From Ligustrum vulgare (taxonomy: Eukaryota > Streptophyta > Magnoliopsida > Lamiales > Oleaceae), in assembly GCA_963555705.1 (NCBI GenBank), contig OY743172.1:24675446-24739445 (forward strand): a stretch of 64,000 nucleotides of DNA, in the 5' to 3' direction. A model generated the notes under the pieces. It was not told the origin of the DNA. It ran no database searches and was given only the letters and a program-made list of their open reading frames with translations. The translations under genes were made by a program, and so were the position numbers. Positions 9,632 through 21,930 of the stretch are shown one piece after another; position 1 is the first letter of the stretch; the number at the start of each line of letters is the position of its first letter.

Positions 9632-12600
9632 TGTAACGATCCGAAAACTTTGAAATCCTTTATTATCCATTATGACGTAATAAAAAGTATTTTATAATTT
9701 ATGTAATGATTTTGTAATGAAAAGCAAGAAAAACGTGTTTAAACGAAAGAGAAATGAAAATATTAAATAAGGAAAAGTTACATCAAAAACATATTTAAGT
9801 GTCACTTTTCTCGAGACTTTTTCTAACACTCCCGATCTCATTTGATTACATGTGATATATATAAAGGAAAGTTCTCGGAGTGAACTTCGAGAATATGAAA
9901 ACTGTTTGTCATTCTGATCAACGGATAGCTCTCGGTGAATTTTTAAAATTAGGACGGTAAAAACGGTTAACCCAAAAACAGTTTTGAGTAACCAACTTCG
10001 GAAAGCCATAACTTTTTCCTCTGTTATCCGTTTCTTGCGCCGTAAATTGCACGTTACAGTACTCCGTGAGTAATTCGAAATGGTACCAGGAAAACAAGAT
10101 TTCGACTTCGTTTGGTATCTCAAATTTGAGCTCAAACTCGACTGTGCAAAATTAAATTTTCCAAATATTTAAGCATGAGGTGTCCAAGCCTAATGGTTCT
10201 ACCTCCTTCATAACCTTGATTACTCGTTCAACCACAAGGCTCCAGCTCCAACTCCAACTTGTATGTCTTTTGTCCTCCACCTCTTGCTTTGCATGAATTT
10301 AATTTGCCACCTCCAACCAATTTGTGGTAAAATCCCATACGGCCTACACCATATATCAATCCCCATGCAACCATTGAGTCCAATAAATAGCTCATGAATT
10401 GGAATGAATTTGACACACCAAAAAACCGAGCATGAAACCGTTAGTTAATAGTGGTGTTATTCCTCCAAAATTTATAGAATTTCAATGTTGAATTATGTTT
10501 GAATATTTGTTAGGATCAAGACTTGTTAATTTAATAACATGATCATGATGTCTTAAATGAGATTCTGCCAGACCAAATATAGTTCAACCTCGAAGAAAAT
10601 CCCAGAAACCAGTATTGGAGATGCTGAATCGACTGCAAGTATCAATACAATTTATCGATACATAAAGCTTGGAGATGAACGTGTATCGATACATGTTCAT
10701 GAAATATCAATATATCCTATAAGCAGAATATATACAGAGACTCCTTTTAGGTAATTCTGGACTCATGTGAGTGAAATATGTTTAATTGTTTACTTGATTA
10801 CGTGATCTCATTATAATTCCATATTTAATAAAATATTGCTAATATTATCGTGATCTCATTATAAGTCCAATATTATCATCGTGAAGTTGTTGTGATCTTG
10901 TTATATGTAATCTTGTTATAAGCATTCTCCATTTAATATGTGAGTATCATTTTAACATTATCTTGACATCCACATGTTTAAATATAAAGAAGATAATTAA
11001 CTAGGTTATTATCACTATCTTGATAACGTCATAATACTTGTAAAAGATTAACATAATTTTTTAGATCACATATAGTACAAGTCGCAAGATAAAGTAATAA
11101 TAAGCGTATGAGTCTTACATGGAAGATAATAAATATTATTTTGAATGTTAGATTCATTTATAAATGTTCTTGAATTTGAAGTATGATTTTTACATTGCCA
11201 GTATCGATATACTGTATCGATACATGAAGAACAGTGTTCAACTCTTATTTTCTCAATTCAATAAAGATGACATTATGATCTCGAAGGTTATTCTTCATAC
11301 TTGCTAAGTAATGTGTTACATGATTATCCGAACACTTAAGAGCATAATGGAATATATATCTAAACTTGACAGTTGATCTTGACTTGTCGGTTACTTGAAA
11401 AAGCGTAATAAGATTAACTAACGTGATCTAATAAGACATTATCTGTTTTTATAACCTTTGATCCTGTTAATTGTCATATGTACTTGTTATGTGATCTAAC
11501 ACATGTGCTTGTTTATGTGATGTAATACTTATACTTGATTACGTTATCTTAAATGCTACTTCGTAATATGTGCATTGCATTAAAAGGATTTTCATGATTT
11601 TCTTATGCATTGCATAGAAATAAACTTCTTGCATGATATTACAATCATACTCTATCCCACTTATTAATTCGCCTATGGAGCTTGTCTTGATATATGTACC
11701 ACGGAGTCTAGAAATTGGATCACAATGTGGTTATGCTTGTTAATGAATTTCAGGGATCTCGACTCCCTATTTGTAACTCGTGGTATATAAACCATGCTTG
11801 TAAAAGAACTTGTGGAATACGTTCCACACTTGAACTGGGGGTTACATTCTCTGCTTTGCGCGCTTGGGATAGTAGTTGATTTGTAATATAGGCCTCATTA
11901 AAAGACACTTTTTCTTGAAAATACATGCAATGACATTAGTCTTGAGTATCTTGCATTAAATTTGGATACTTGAATATGTTGCACTGGTCTTGTCTTGTCT
12001 TGCCTTGACTTGACTTGTCTTGATTATATGACTTGAGTGAACTTGGAAACATGTGTACTTGCACTAGACTTGAAATTATAAGTTAACTGGAATTAAACAA
12101 GTGAATTGGATATAAGTTGAGTATAGAAATTAAATAGTTTAAGTATGTAAAACATGTATTTACATTGATCTTAAATATATGGAGTTTGACTTGACTAGAA
12201 TATGTAAATTTGACTTGATGTGAATATAATCTAAATTGACTTGGAACTAAACTTGATATATGATTTGACATGAATATAGGCTTGACTAATATAATAAGTA
12301 AAGCTTGCTCGAATCTTATATATGTGAGGTTGACTTGTCTACGTGCAATAACACATGTGCATCATATTTCACTCAGTGGGCAAGTGTATGCTCATTCCAC
12401 AATATATCTAATATTTTAGGTAATATTAAAAATGAAAAAGGAATTGACGCGGATCTTCGGACGGCGAAACAGATAGTGCTGCGCTAGGTGACGACCTGTG
12501 AGTTGTGGACTCACTAAATAAGGTCTTGTGATTAAACTATCAAAATTGTTATTTTACTATTGTTACTATTTATCTAAAAGATTTTGAAGTTAAGATCTTA

Positions 12601-12797
12601 TATTAAATGTTTTATCTTTATTCTTTAAATAAATTGATTTTATTTTAAAGTATAGTGATTTTTAAATCCCAGTCAAGTGACATCATTTACATCACTGACT
12701 TATGAAAAGAAAGTTAAAAGTATTTTCACAAATTATCGTGCGCCATGTGTTGGCATCGAAACTTGAAAATAAACGAAAAATCTAGTCATGCGTCACA
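9632..12797 (+). mobile_element. Solo LTR, 3.2 kb, gypsy/Tekay-like
   Basis: It starts TGTAACG and ends CGTCACA, near-inverted ends, between direct repeats ATGCA (9627-9631 and 12798-12802). No internal gag/pol or second LTR is present, so this is one long LTR left after recombination. Near its 3' end are a CACTCAGTGGGCAAG segment and a GTGGACTCAC segment, like those of chromovirus LTRs. A TATA-like TATATAAACC lies near 11784. The stretch 11980-12260 is built from loose repeats of ACTTGACTTG. Lineage is inferred from these features only. Confidence 0.7.
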
Positions 12798-12802
12798 ATG
12801 CA

Positions 12803-13599
12803 TGCATTTATAAAATTGTGCATGTTATAGGTGGCTTTTATGACAATGAGTCACGCCCATTTATGAGTTAGTGTGTGCGGATTTAGCTTAAATAAATAAA
12901 TGGTTCTTCTCTTTAATAACTTAAGCATTTAAATGGAGTTCAATATGATCCCCCCCCCCCCAATTAATTAGTACGATAAATATTTAGTTTCAAACCAAAA
13001 TAAATTTTATAATTTAATTCACAAGCAAATTAGGTCCCTATTTGATAGAGATTAAAATGAAATTTTTACCGAATTTTGAAAAAAATTGATAAGATGTATG
13101 GTTAAAAAGTTGTGGGAGGCTATAAAATATATGGTTGTGATTAATTGTTGACTTTGATAAAAATATGATTTTTAATTAGTAACAAACATACACTAATTAT
13201 AAATAGTCTAATTAGTATTCTACAAAATTCCAAACATAATTTTTCTATTGTCAAAAACAGTTTTTAGAAATGGCAAACAAAACGGGTTTTCAACAAATTT
13301 GAAAACATAAATTAAAAATAAAAAATAGAAGGCTGGGTTATCTTTGTTGTTTTTCAGTCGTTTTCTATCTTTGAAAACGTAGAAAACACTTTCTTTTACA
13401 CTATTTTTGAAAAAATATTTCGAGAATATTTTCCAAAACTTGTAAAGAAAATGGAAAACACAATTTTCACGTTTTCCCGTTTTTGGCCTAAGTCAGTTAA
13501 AAAAAAAAAATCTATTTAATATATAATAGGAGAAGTGTCTGTCCAATTTTCCCCCCAGTTGAAACGACGTCATTCTGGATTCTTGATAAAACACAAAAT
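12803..13599. other. Intergenic spacer with a MITE and a 12-base C run
   Basis: No gene seen. It contains a run of 12 C (12950-12961) and the MITE at 13031-13190. The stretch 13230-13490 is rich in GAAAAC/GTTTTC words, resembling the edges of the TTTTCAAAA-rich elements at 33.8 and 34.7 kb. Confidence 0.5.
13031..13190. mobile_element. hAT-like MITE, copy 1
   Basis: Shares its whole length with the copy at 17931-18098: CCCTRTTTGATAGAGATTAAA at the left, a central ATGTATGRTTAAAAAGTTGTGGGA, and an inverted AATTAGTAACAAACAT end. TSDs are not clear. Confidence 0.6.
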
Positions 13600-13920
13600 T
13601 CGCTTCACAACCCGATTTCTCCTGTATCGCCTCCATCTCTTCGTCTCTCTCCAGAAACCCTAGCGCCGCTTTTGGGCAGGAGACAACCGTAGATTGCATC
13701 TTTCGACGGAGCGTTTTGGAAAGGCTCCGTCAATGGCACCAGTCAGATTTCTTCAATTCTTTTGCAACATGGTCATTTCCCAGGCCACGACTTCAACTCC
13801 TCCATTTTCTGATTTTCCACATTCAGCAACAACTATGCTACGCGTCGCCGACCGTTCACCACCGCAGTCTCTCACAGTGTATGTAGATGCAGACCAGTAG
13901 CCCGTCATCACCGATAGTGA
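13600..13920 (+). other. Possible 5' end of a dead gene
   Basis: A GC-richer patch looks like a plant 5' UTR (CTCTCTCCAGAAACCCTAG near 13650) followed by a 68-codon frame from 13694, or from an internal ATG at 13733 (MAPVRFLQFF...). It precedes the RRM remnant by about 380 bases and could be its first exon. No domain is recognised. Confidence 0.35.
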
Positions 13921-14277
13921 GGTTAGATGAGTAGATTTTCGTTTCGACTTTCATTTCCAATCCTTCAGGAGTCTCTCTTTTTCGTGTGTTTCTTTTGTTC
14001 ATAATCTAAAATTTAATTTTGTTTATTAGTAATGTTTATTAGATTGCATCATATAGGTGTGCGATTTTCTTTACTACGAAGGAGAAGAAGAGTGCTACTG
14101 CTTCGGTAGTCAAGTGTATCTTGGTGAGTTGTTCTGCTCATGTTTGTTGTTTTTCAAATTATTGAATTTTTTGTTGATAGTTGTAAAATACTGTGAAATA
14201 CTATTATACAATATGATTATTATGCGACGAAAACAAAATAAAAGGCGACAAGTTTAATGTTTTGGTTGATATTTGAA

Positions 14278-14652
14278 GGCACGAATGAGTTTCATTTCGG
14301 GTTACCGGAGGATGTGAAAGAGAGAGAGTTGTAGAATTTGCTGAGATGGTTTTCGGGGGTATGAGGCATCACAAATCAATTTTAAAGGGGAGCATCCAAT
14401 GTGTTTTGCCCTTTTTGCTACTGCTCAGCATGCAATTGCTACCAAGGACGCCCTACAGGTAATTTGAATTACTACACTCTAATATCTCGCTCTCCTTTCC
14501 TATTATTTAATAAATTTTATAAAACAAGCTATTTTTTTTCCCTTTCGTTTGAAATATTTTGACATTTTCAGGATATAGTTTTTTATGCCCATTCAAAGTC
14601 TGTACTACACACGGAGATGGCCAAGAAGAACCTTTTTGTGAAAAGGGGTGAG
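14278..14652 (+). pseudogene. RRM RNA-binding protein remnant (two exons)
   Basis: Two pieces of an RNA recognition motif. Piece 1 (to 14458) reads GLPEDVKEREL, then after a stop (TAG) and a one-base shift GYEASQINFKGEHP and MCFALFATAQHAIATKDALQ, ending at a GTAATT donor. Piece 2 starts at 14572 after a TTTTCAG acceptor and reads DIVFYAHSKSVLHTEMAKKN then LFVKRG. From memory this matches plant proteins of the U1A/U2B''-related, scw1/WHI3-like class, in which this block is the N-terminal RRM and binds RNA in the nucleus. The stop and shift say it is dead. The intron is kept, so it arose by gene duplication or decay in place, not by retroposition. The fit of the rest of the gene to downstream pieces (for example 15030-15075) is uncertain. 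Confidence 0.65.
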
Positions 14653-15409
14653 GTTTTGTGCCAAGAAGTCAATTGAACCAGATTCCAATATAAGCTTTCT
14701 GAGTCCATTCATTTATCAATCAACAAGATTGGGATATTTTTCTTTACCAAACAGAGGCTATTTTCCCTTTATATCTCCTTGCAAATAATTTCCATGGTGT
14801 CTTTTTAAGCATTCTTAGCCTTTTTTACTACCTACACTTCTCTGTTCTGTTTTCAAATCAGGGTCATGGTTCAATGTATCACATTAACTTAATCTGCTTC
14901 TCTATCTTTTGTTATGATGCTTGGAATTTTACAAGAGAAGGAAATTTTACAATGTATGTATGATAATATTAGTATTGATGGTACATCCATAGAAAAGTGA
15001 TCCTCTTAAGTTACATCTGGTGACTGCAGGCACTGGAGATGATGAAGTAGCAGACTGGAGCTAAAGAAGAAAAGGTTTGAGCATCAATATATTAATTATT
15101 GTGATTCCTTGATCTTCCAAAGCATCAGACTCATGGTTGATCCAAGAATGGCACCACTTCTTGGACTCTCTGTGGACTTGATTGTGATTATTGAGATTTA
15201 TTTTCACAACCAGCTTTATTTTATTATAAATTTGTGATGAGTTTTTATGGTGCTATGGGATATGTCATAATTAAGAATTTGTACAGTTAATCGTGTTAAT
15301 GAAATGGGCAAGGAACTCAGCCGAAGCAGTGCTGCAACTGGATTAAGGTGGTTTGCTTTCATTGTTGTCATTTTTGGGTTAATTTGTCATATCCATATTT
15401 AGTAATTTT
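14653..15409 (+). other. Decayed exons or introns following the RRM remnant
   Basis: No open frame of use. One exon-like piece (acceptor CTGCAG at about 15030, then GTGDDEVADWS and a stop) may belong to the same dead gene. The solo LTR at 15410 interrupts this tract. Confidence 0.3.
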
Positions 15410-17185
15410 TGTTGACCTATGGTCAACTTGACCTTATTGTTTTGATCATAACAAACAAGAATATATTGTGTTGCTAACAAGTGTGCTTCAAGTGTTTCAT
15501 GTAATGATAAATATTCAAAGCACTTTATGTTCAAATCGTCTCTCAAAGATATAAATCAAAACTATGTGATCAAGCACATGAGACGCAAAGAAGATCATGA
15601 AAGAATTGAAGATATTCAAATATCAAAATTGAAGTTGAAAAACATGACATGAAGATCAAGAATTCAAGCATACAAGATTAGAGTTCAAGTTCAAGAGTTG
15701 ATTTAACCTATGTAAAGGTATAACACTCTCAATCTTTAGCGATGAAATTCAACGAGCTCGAAAATGATTTTTATGTATCAAGAAACTTACTTGAAAATTC
15801 ATCACTTGCATAAAATATTTTTATCTAAGTCAAGATTGTCTTTCAAAGGTTATTTGATCTTAAATCATGATTATACAATGTAAAACCACTTTGAAAAACA
15901 AGTTAGAAACCTAAAAATCGAGCATTTTCATGTTTTTCAAAAGTCAACTTTTGGTCAACCGAACTTTTGGTCGACCGAACTTTTGGTCAACCGAAACTCC
16001 AACGGTTGAAAATGTGTAACGGCTATATACACTTTCGGTCGACCGAAACATCAAAATTGGTCAACCGAAAGTTGCTGAATTTGAATATCTTGATTTATAA
16101 ATAGCCATCTCATTCACATTCAATTGGAACAACATAGAAAAGATTTTATACAAACTTTCTTGTGAAAATTCATTGTTCTTACTTGGTTTATATTCATCTA
16201 TTTTTATTATAAAACTTTGATTGATCTAAACTTTGTTTTATCAAATTCATCAAAGTTTTTGGAAGAAAGTTTTGTGAAGATTCTTGGTTTTATATTGTTT
16301 AAACTTCTTCAACATCTTCACACTATATTGAAATTGAAGTGTAAGTCTCTCTTTGTTCTAAACTTGTTTTAATCTTTTAAAAGAGAGAAATTCCAATTAA
16401 GGAACTTTGATTATTTGTGCTACATTTTTCATTATCATTTGATTCATCAAAGTTCCATTGCCTAAACACTTTGAGCTTAACTCATTGTTAATTATTCAAG
16501 TGTGGCATCTCTTGGTACTTAATTTGATTCAATATTTTAACAAGAGATTATTTGAAAAACTTTGTTTGATTGCATTGAACTTTTCATTATCATTTGCATC
16601 AAAGTTTTTCTCTAACACTCGAGCTTAATTCATTGCTATCTATTGAAGTGTTAGCCTAACTCTCTCGGTACTTAATTTGAGTATATCATTTGTCAAGAGA
16701 GTTATTTCAATTGTAAATTCAATTCATTCTATCTTGTGGTTTCGAGAGCCTTGTGAAAACTTGATTGTAAAGGATAGATGCTCCTTGTTGTAAAGTCACC
16801 TAAGGATTCGATACTCCTTGTTGTAAGTTATCAATATAGTGAATTTGTCCTTGCTCGTGACGGAGAGCTCGGTAACGGGGGACGTAGATCACGTTGGTTG
16901 ATTGAACCTTCATAAATCGCGTTTGCATTCTCTTATCCCTTTTACTTACTTACATTGCACTTACTCTATTCTATCAATTTATATTGTGCAACACTATATC
17001 TAAGTGCTATACTTGTTTTATCAATTAAGTTTACACATATATAGCACACTACATTGATAGTTTAGTTACTTGTAACACTGAGTGCTCATACTTGTACCCA
17101 TTGGTTTTTAAGTTTGAGATTATTTATCGAAAAAGTTTTATAAACCAATTCACCCCCTCTTGGTTAGTTTACTCTTGGGCTAACA
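15410..17185 (+). mobile_element. Solo LTR, copia SIRE/Maximus-like
   Basis: It runs from TGTTGACC to GGGCTAACA between 5-base repeats ATTTT (15405-15409 and 17186-17190). The 3' end carries the block AACCAATTCACCCCCTCTTGG, typical of SIRE-type LTR ends, and a GACGTAGATCACGTTGG-like R-U5 segment. A 16-base CGAACTTTTGGTCGAC-type motif is tandemly repeated (about 15946-16004) and scattered further on. No internal region or second LTR is present. Orientation is plus from these marks. Confidence 0.8.
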
Positions 17186-17190
17186 ATTTT

Positions 17191-17930
17191 TTCTATATAT
17201 CATGATTGATCCATAGCAAAAATAAACATTTATCTTTGCTGATTGTTGGGAATTGATTTTTAGAGTCCATGACTAAATTTCTAACCGTTGACCTGAGCAT
17301 TACAACCTTAATACTGATAATATCATAATGTCATTACTTAATGTTATGAGCAAACCTTATTGGTGGCTTTTTATAGAATTTGTGGCTTTTGTAGAATTTA
17401 CTAAATGAAAGTTTATTTATTACTTTGGTTGTAGCTATTCTAAAAACATTGTAATACTTTCTTTGTATTTGAAGTAAAAATATGATCATTTTTTGTTCCA
17501 ATTCTCACCCCCATTTTTTTTTTTTTTTTTTTGAAATTGAGGAAGAAAAGAAATTTCGAGACAGGCAAAGCAAGGTCCTTGCTATCACTATGGTGTTAGA
17601 AGTGAGTTTTTATTTCTTAGGGTGTTTCTTTACGATAACTTCCTCAGATATTCATGAAATAAACAATTTCTCAACAATTATCCCTATGTTATTTGATCAA
17701 ATTTTCAATTATTTTAAGTAATGTATACCGGTTGTTGTTGAAAAGATCAATCTCTTGCGTGCTATGACATCATTTTCGGCATAAATATAAATTTTGTTTT
17801 TTACTAAATTCAGTCTCGAGACTCTCACAACTTGAAGTGAAAATAGAGAAATAAGCATATAAAATTGTTGTTTATGGAAGTTGTTGAGCATAAATTTGAT
17901 TTTTTTTGCAATTTTCAATTTTTGCAATTA
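17191..17930. other. Spacer, no gene seen
   Basis: AT-rich sequence with T runs (17513-17533). It presumably continues the decayed tract that lies left of the solo LTR. No domain or splice pattern can be supported. Confidence 0.4.
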
Positions 17931-18098
17931 AGCCCCTGTTTGATAGAGATTAAAAATAGATTTTTAGCGAATTTTTATAGAAGTTAATGAAATGTATGAT
18001 TAAAAAGTTGTGGGACCTATAAAATATGTGATTGTAATTAATTGTTAACTTTGTCTTTGATAAAAATCTAATTTTTAATCAGAAACAAACATGCTCTA
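17931..18098. mobile_element. hAT-like MITE, copy 2
   Basis: Ends are inverted: CCTGTTTGATAGAGATTAAA at the left and an ATTTTTAATCAGAAACAAAC right end, with the centre shared with the copy at 13031-13190. The two copies are clearly the same family. Confidence 0.65.
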
Positions 18099-18110
18099 AG
18101 AATAAATATT

Positions 18111-19070
18111 GAGTGGCTATATTACCACCACAAAAATTAATTTTTACACCACACTTTTAAATATTTTATTCATTTACAAAAATAGACATCAATGGAAAGA
18201 CATAAATATCCTTTGTGCTTGTATTTTTTTTATTTTCACACCACAGTTCTCATTACAAAGAGGCAATTTTTCTCCCTATTTTCGAGAAGAAGCCCCATGA
18301 ACCAAGATCATCCTCATCATCCTTGTCCATACTCATAACCTTGTCTTTGTTAGAAACCGATGAAAGGGAGATGACATTTTTCTGTTTTCGATTATCTTTG
18401 AGCAGGTTGACATAGGGAACCTTATTTTCATTCCCAGTAAGTTGTTCCTCACCTGCATTGAGTCAAAAAGGCCTTCCCAAATTTTTTTTGAAATTGCGTC
18501 AGATTTATAAGTTCCTAGACCCTTGCCTCCTTTGTCATTTACTAAGCTTGCATTGTAGGTTCATCCTCAGTAATCAAATCCAACCGCTAAAAGGATTTTT
18601 TTCTTGTGTTTCTTTTTGCCTATAGTTGGGTGCGAGGGGGGTACCATTGAAATGACTACCTTTGTCTAGCAATGAATGCCTAAATCACACCGCCAGAGGT
18701 TATAGACTTGGAACCCAGAAAAACAGACTCAAGGAAATTGCAAGATTTCGTGCAACAAGTCCCAAATAGAGTTAAATTAATGCCGAACCTTGTTGATTTA
18801 AGGTAGATATTGGTGGATATAAGCCTCAAATGCAAGAAAAACCAACCCAAATGAGAAGAATCGAAGCAAGAACAGTGAAGAGTATTCAAAATCCACGAGC
18901 ACCAGGGTTTCATGGTTTCAAAAGGAACAAGTGTGGTGTAATAATTATATTTTTCTTTTGTAGATAAGGATTATTTTGTAAAATGGTTGTAGTGTATTTA
19001 TGAAATCTATATTTTAATTGCGGTGTATTTATAATGTGGTGGATGAAACAAAAATTGTGGTGGTAATAAG
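18111..19070. mobile_element. Mutator-type element carrying a gene fragment (possible Pack-MULE)
   Basis: The left end GAGTGGCTATATTACCACCAC matches the terminus of the MITE at 6611; the right end (GTGGTGGTAATAAG, to about 19070) is the diverged inverse. The flanks ATAAATATT and ATAATATTT are only roughly alike, so ends are approximate. Unlike its relative, the interior (18240-18910) is less AT-rich and reads as broken coding sequence on the minus strand: a 77-codon frame at 18680-18913 (MKPWCSWILNTLH...) and a frame with VPYVNLLKDNRKQKN and MSMDKDDEDDLGSWGF. The PYVNLLKDNR block resembles DUF4283/LINE-ORF1-type proteins, but that is weak. Confidence 0.55.
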
Positions 19071-19192
19071 ATAATATTTTGTATTTTGCAATTTTCAATT
19101 ATTGCATTATGTTTTTTCTGAATTTTTTCCAAAAGTTATGCATCATTACATTATTATTATTCTTTTTTTAAAAAAAAAATTAATATGTGCGT

Positions 19193-21240
19193 GCATAATG
19201 GTTTTGCAGTTACTGCTGTGGAAAATGGGTCTCTGCTGTAAATTTTGAATTGAAGATGAAATCTTGGGATGCATCTCAAAAAATTGCTTTGTAAGATTCA
19301 AACAATATTTTTCAAAATTTTCCATTTTTTTGTTTGTTTGATGTTTGAATATTTTATCTGGATGTTATGTTCTTTATGTTTTATAGTGGTTGATCTGTTG
19401 ATTTTTTTTTATTTTTTTTTTGGTGCTTGATTCTGGTTTGGGAGAAGGCAGAGTCTCATTTATGGTGTGCTTTATGTGTGAGTTTCTTCTTGACATTTCT
19501 TTCTGCCACCTCAATTCATTGTTTACTATTTTCTTTACCATATTTTTGGAAAATCTGATTAGAATTTGGTCATGGAATCTTATGGCCTTGAACAACTTTT
19601 GTCAAATTTAATTTCGGGAACCCACGAATGTAAAGATCTTCAGAAAATACACGGCTGGTCATCTATCATCATTGCCTCTGAAAATGTGTGCATCTGAAAC
19701 CGTTTACATTTTTCAAAGACTGACACTTGGATATGATCCCTCATTTTTGGGTTCTTTTATATTGATTTTTCCTTTCAATATGTGTATGTTGAGTAAAAGT
19801 GATATTTCAATAAGTTTTTCTCCCCCTTTTTTCCCCCTATTTCCTTCTTCATAGAAGTTTCTTAGCTCCTTCCCAATACTGTAGTGAGATTTTGGAATTG
19901 ATTTTTTAATAAGCTTGAAGTAGTATCTTTTATAAATGTGAACAGATTATCTAATGCATTGTATTGATTTTAACCTTGCAAGAGTGGGCAATGAATGTTT
20001 TCCGTTGTTCTATCTTTGACTAAAGTATGTCAGCATTCCTCATTATAATGGCTTCAGATGCAATTCTCAATGGGAAGCTGAGTTCACACGACTGACCCAC
20101 CCCATCCATTTTTATCACAATTTATAGATGAAGCAGAGATACAAGGAGAAGTATTAGGACATTTAAATTTTATGAGGAAGGCGGTTGCATGATGCTTCAG
20201 GTACTCTTCTCCAGAAGTTGTTTTTGAGGTATAAAGATTTCTTTAGCTTTCTTATTTTGATGTCAGGATCTTGCTATCTCAAGTAAATTCTTGTTGTCTC
20301 ATTAAAGATGTATTTTACTTTATTGTTTCTACATTAATTATATTAATAATTCAGAATTGTTTTTTCAATTTTTTGTTCTGTGGCTGTTTGTGGTCTTATG
20401 TTATGGATTTTTTTTTTTTTTTTTTTTAAGGATGGATAGCAGTTATAATTGATCTCTGCCAGCACTCTGGGATACAAATTCAATGGGAACAAATTAAAAT
20501 GCTACCTACATATTCTAGGATACTTCTTTTCAATTTGTCAAATAAATGCAATTTCCTCCTTGCCGAGTCTTTGTTATATTCAAGACATGTCTTCAATAAG
20601 TTGTATCGAAAGGTAGTTCAAGTAATGACATTTGACTCATTTCTAGACACGTTTGTTAACTGACCAATTTTAGAAACACTTTTACATGACTTAGACAACT
20701 TACATAAAGATATATTTATTCATCCTTTTGTTCTCCCATTTATTTTTCTTTAAATTGTAGTATTTGAAATGTTGTTGGTTGGGAAATGCATGAAGCTGTC
20801 CCTATTAAGCTATTAGCCATTACATATGACCCCCATTTTAATTTTCTTTGAACCTGTGTGATAAATCTAAGGGTTGTCCAATGAAAAACAATTTATTTGT
20901 TAGTTGAGGCTTGGATGTGATTCCTTGCTTTATTAGCTTTTCAGGTGGTGCGGGAGGTTAGTTTTCCTGAGTTGATGCAAGCAGGCTTGAGTAGCTGTTG
21001 ATTCCAAAAGATTGATAGGAATTTTGATACTTCTCTTCCATCACCTTAATTGTGTGAATTGTTATGCATCCATTGTTGATGTAAGATCCTCATTTTTATC
21101 TTTTAGGTTTACTCAAATCAAATGTCATTTGACAGGTTCTCAAGGCAAATGATGTTGATCTAATGACTGTTGCTCGAGGATGTGGTTGATGGTGCCAAGC
21201 AGTGGGCATGACTGATCTTGATCAACCTATGTATGTTTCT
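19193..21240 (+). pseudogene. Exon-like remnants of an unrecognised gene
   Basis: Several short frames with plausible splice edges: LVMESYGLEQLLSNLISGTH then IHGWSSIIASEN (about 19567-19680); EAEIQGEVLGHLNFMRKAVA then a stop and CFR before a GTACTC donor (about 20127-20200, after a TTATAG acceptor); VVREVSFPELMQAGLSS (about 20945-21000, after TTTTCAG); and VLKANDVDLMTVARGCG then a stop (about 21136-21190, after GACAG). The pieces are in order on the plus strand with T-rich gaps like introns. I do not recognise the protein. It may be continuous with the 13.6-15.4 kb remnant or be a separate gene. In-frame stops in at least three pieces say it is dead. Confidence 0.35.
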
Positions 21241-21930
21241 ATATAGTGAAAAGCCACAAGTTTATAAAGAATCTTGCTATCAAATAGTTCAAGATCAAAT
21301 ATGTAATTGTTATTTTTGAATGAAAATTGGAGGAATAAAGAAGTTAAAATACGAGAATAGCAAATGGCTGTAATTTATTATTTAAATACATAAATTGTCT
21401 TGTATTATTCAAATATACTATTATAATTTGAAATAACAAGATTCATTATTTCAAAAATACGCGGTTTGCAAGTCAGAAAATGAACAAAAAATCTTCTATA
21501 TACACGATAAAATAAATTTATGGAATGGATCTTTAGTTTTTTTATTCCCTTTTAATAAAAAAAAAAGAATTTTTTTTTTTTCCTTTTAGAAAATAATGAA
21601 TCACATTAGGGTATTGTTTCTTTTTCAATTTTGAATAATTTTGTACTATTTCTTTTTTGATATGATCGTATATTTTCATAAATTTTCATAAATTTTTTGA
21701 ACACACAGCATTCCCTCTCCCTCAGTCTGCTCGCTCTGTCTCTCCCTCACCCCTTCCATAGTGCCACCGACTGTCGACGTTCGCCACCATCGGTACTACC
21801 ACTACCACTATTACGTTAAGTCACCACTCTCCTCTTTCCCCTCTTCATCCCACACACTCAAAGATTAGGTTAATGTTGGGTTTTTTTTTTTTTTGAGTAT
21901 TTCAGATTTTGGAACTTATGAAATTAATTA
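21241..21930. other. Spacer with a CT-rich patch
   Basis: No gene seen. A GC-richer pyrimidine stretch with CCACCG/CTACCACTA words (21712-21860) looks like a 5' UTR fragment, but no open frame follows. Confidence 0.4.

Noticed and set aside
9692..10135. 147-codon minus-strand frame
   Set aside because: Sits within the 3.2-kb solo LTR, antisense to it, with no recognisable domain or start context.
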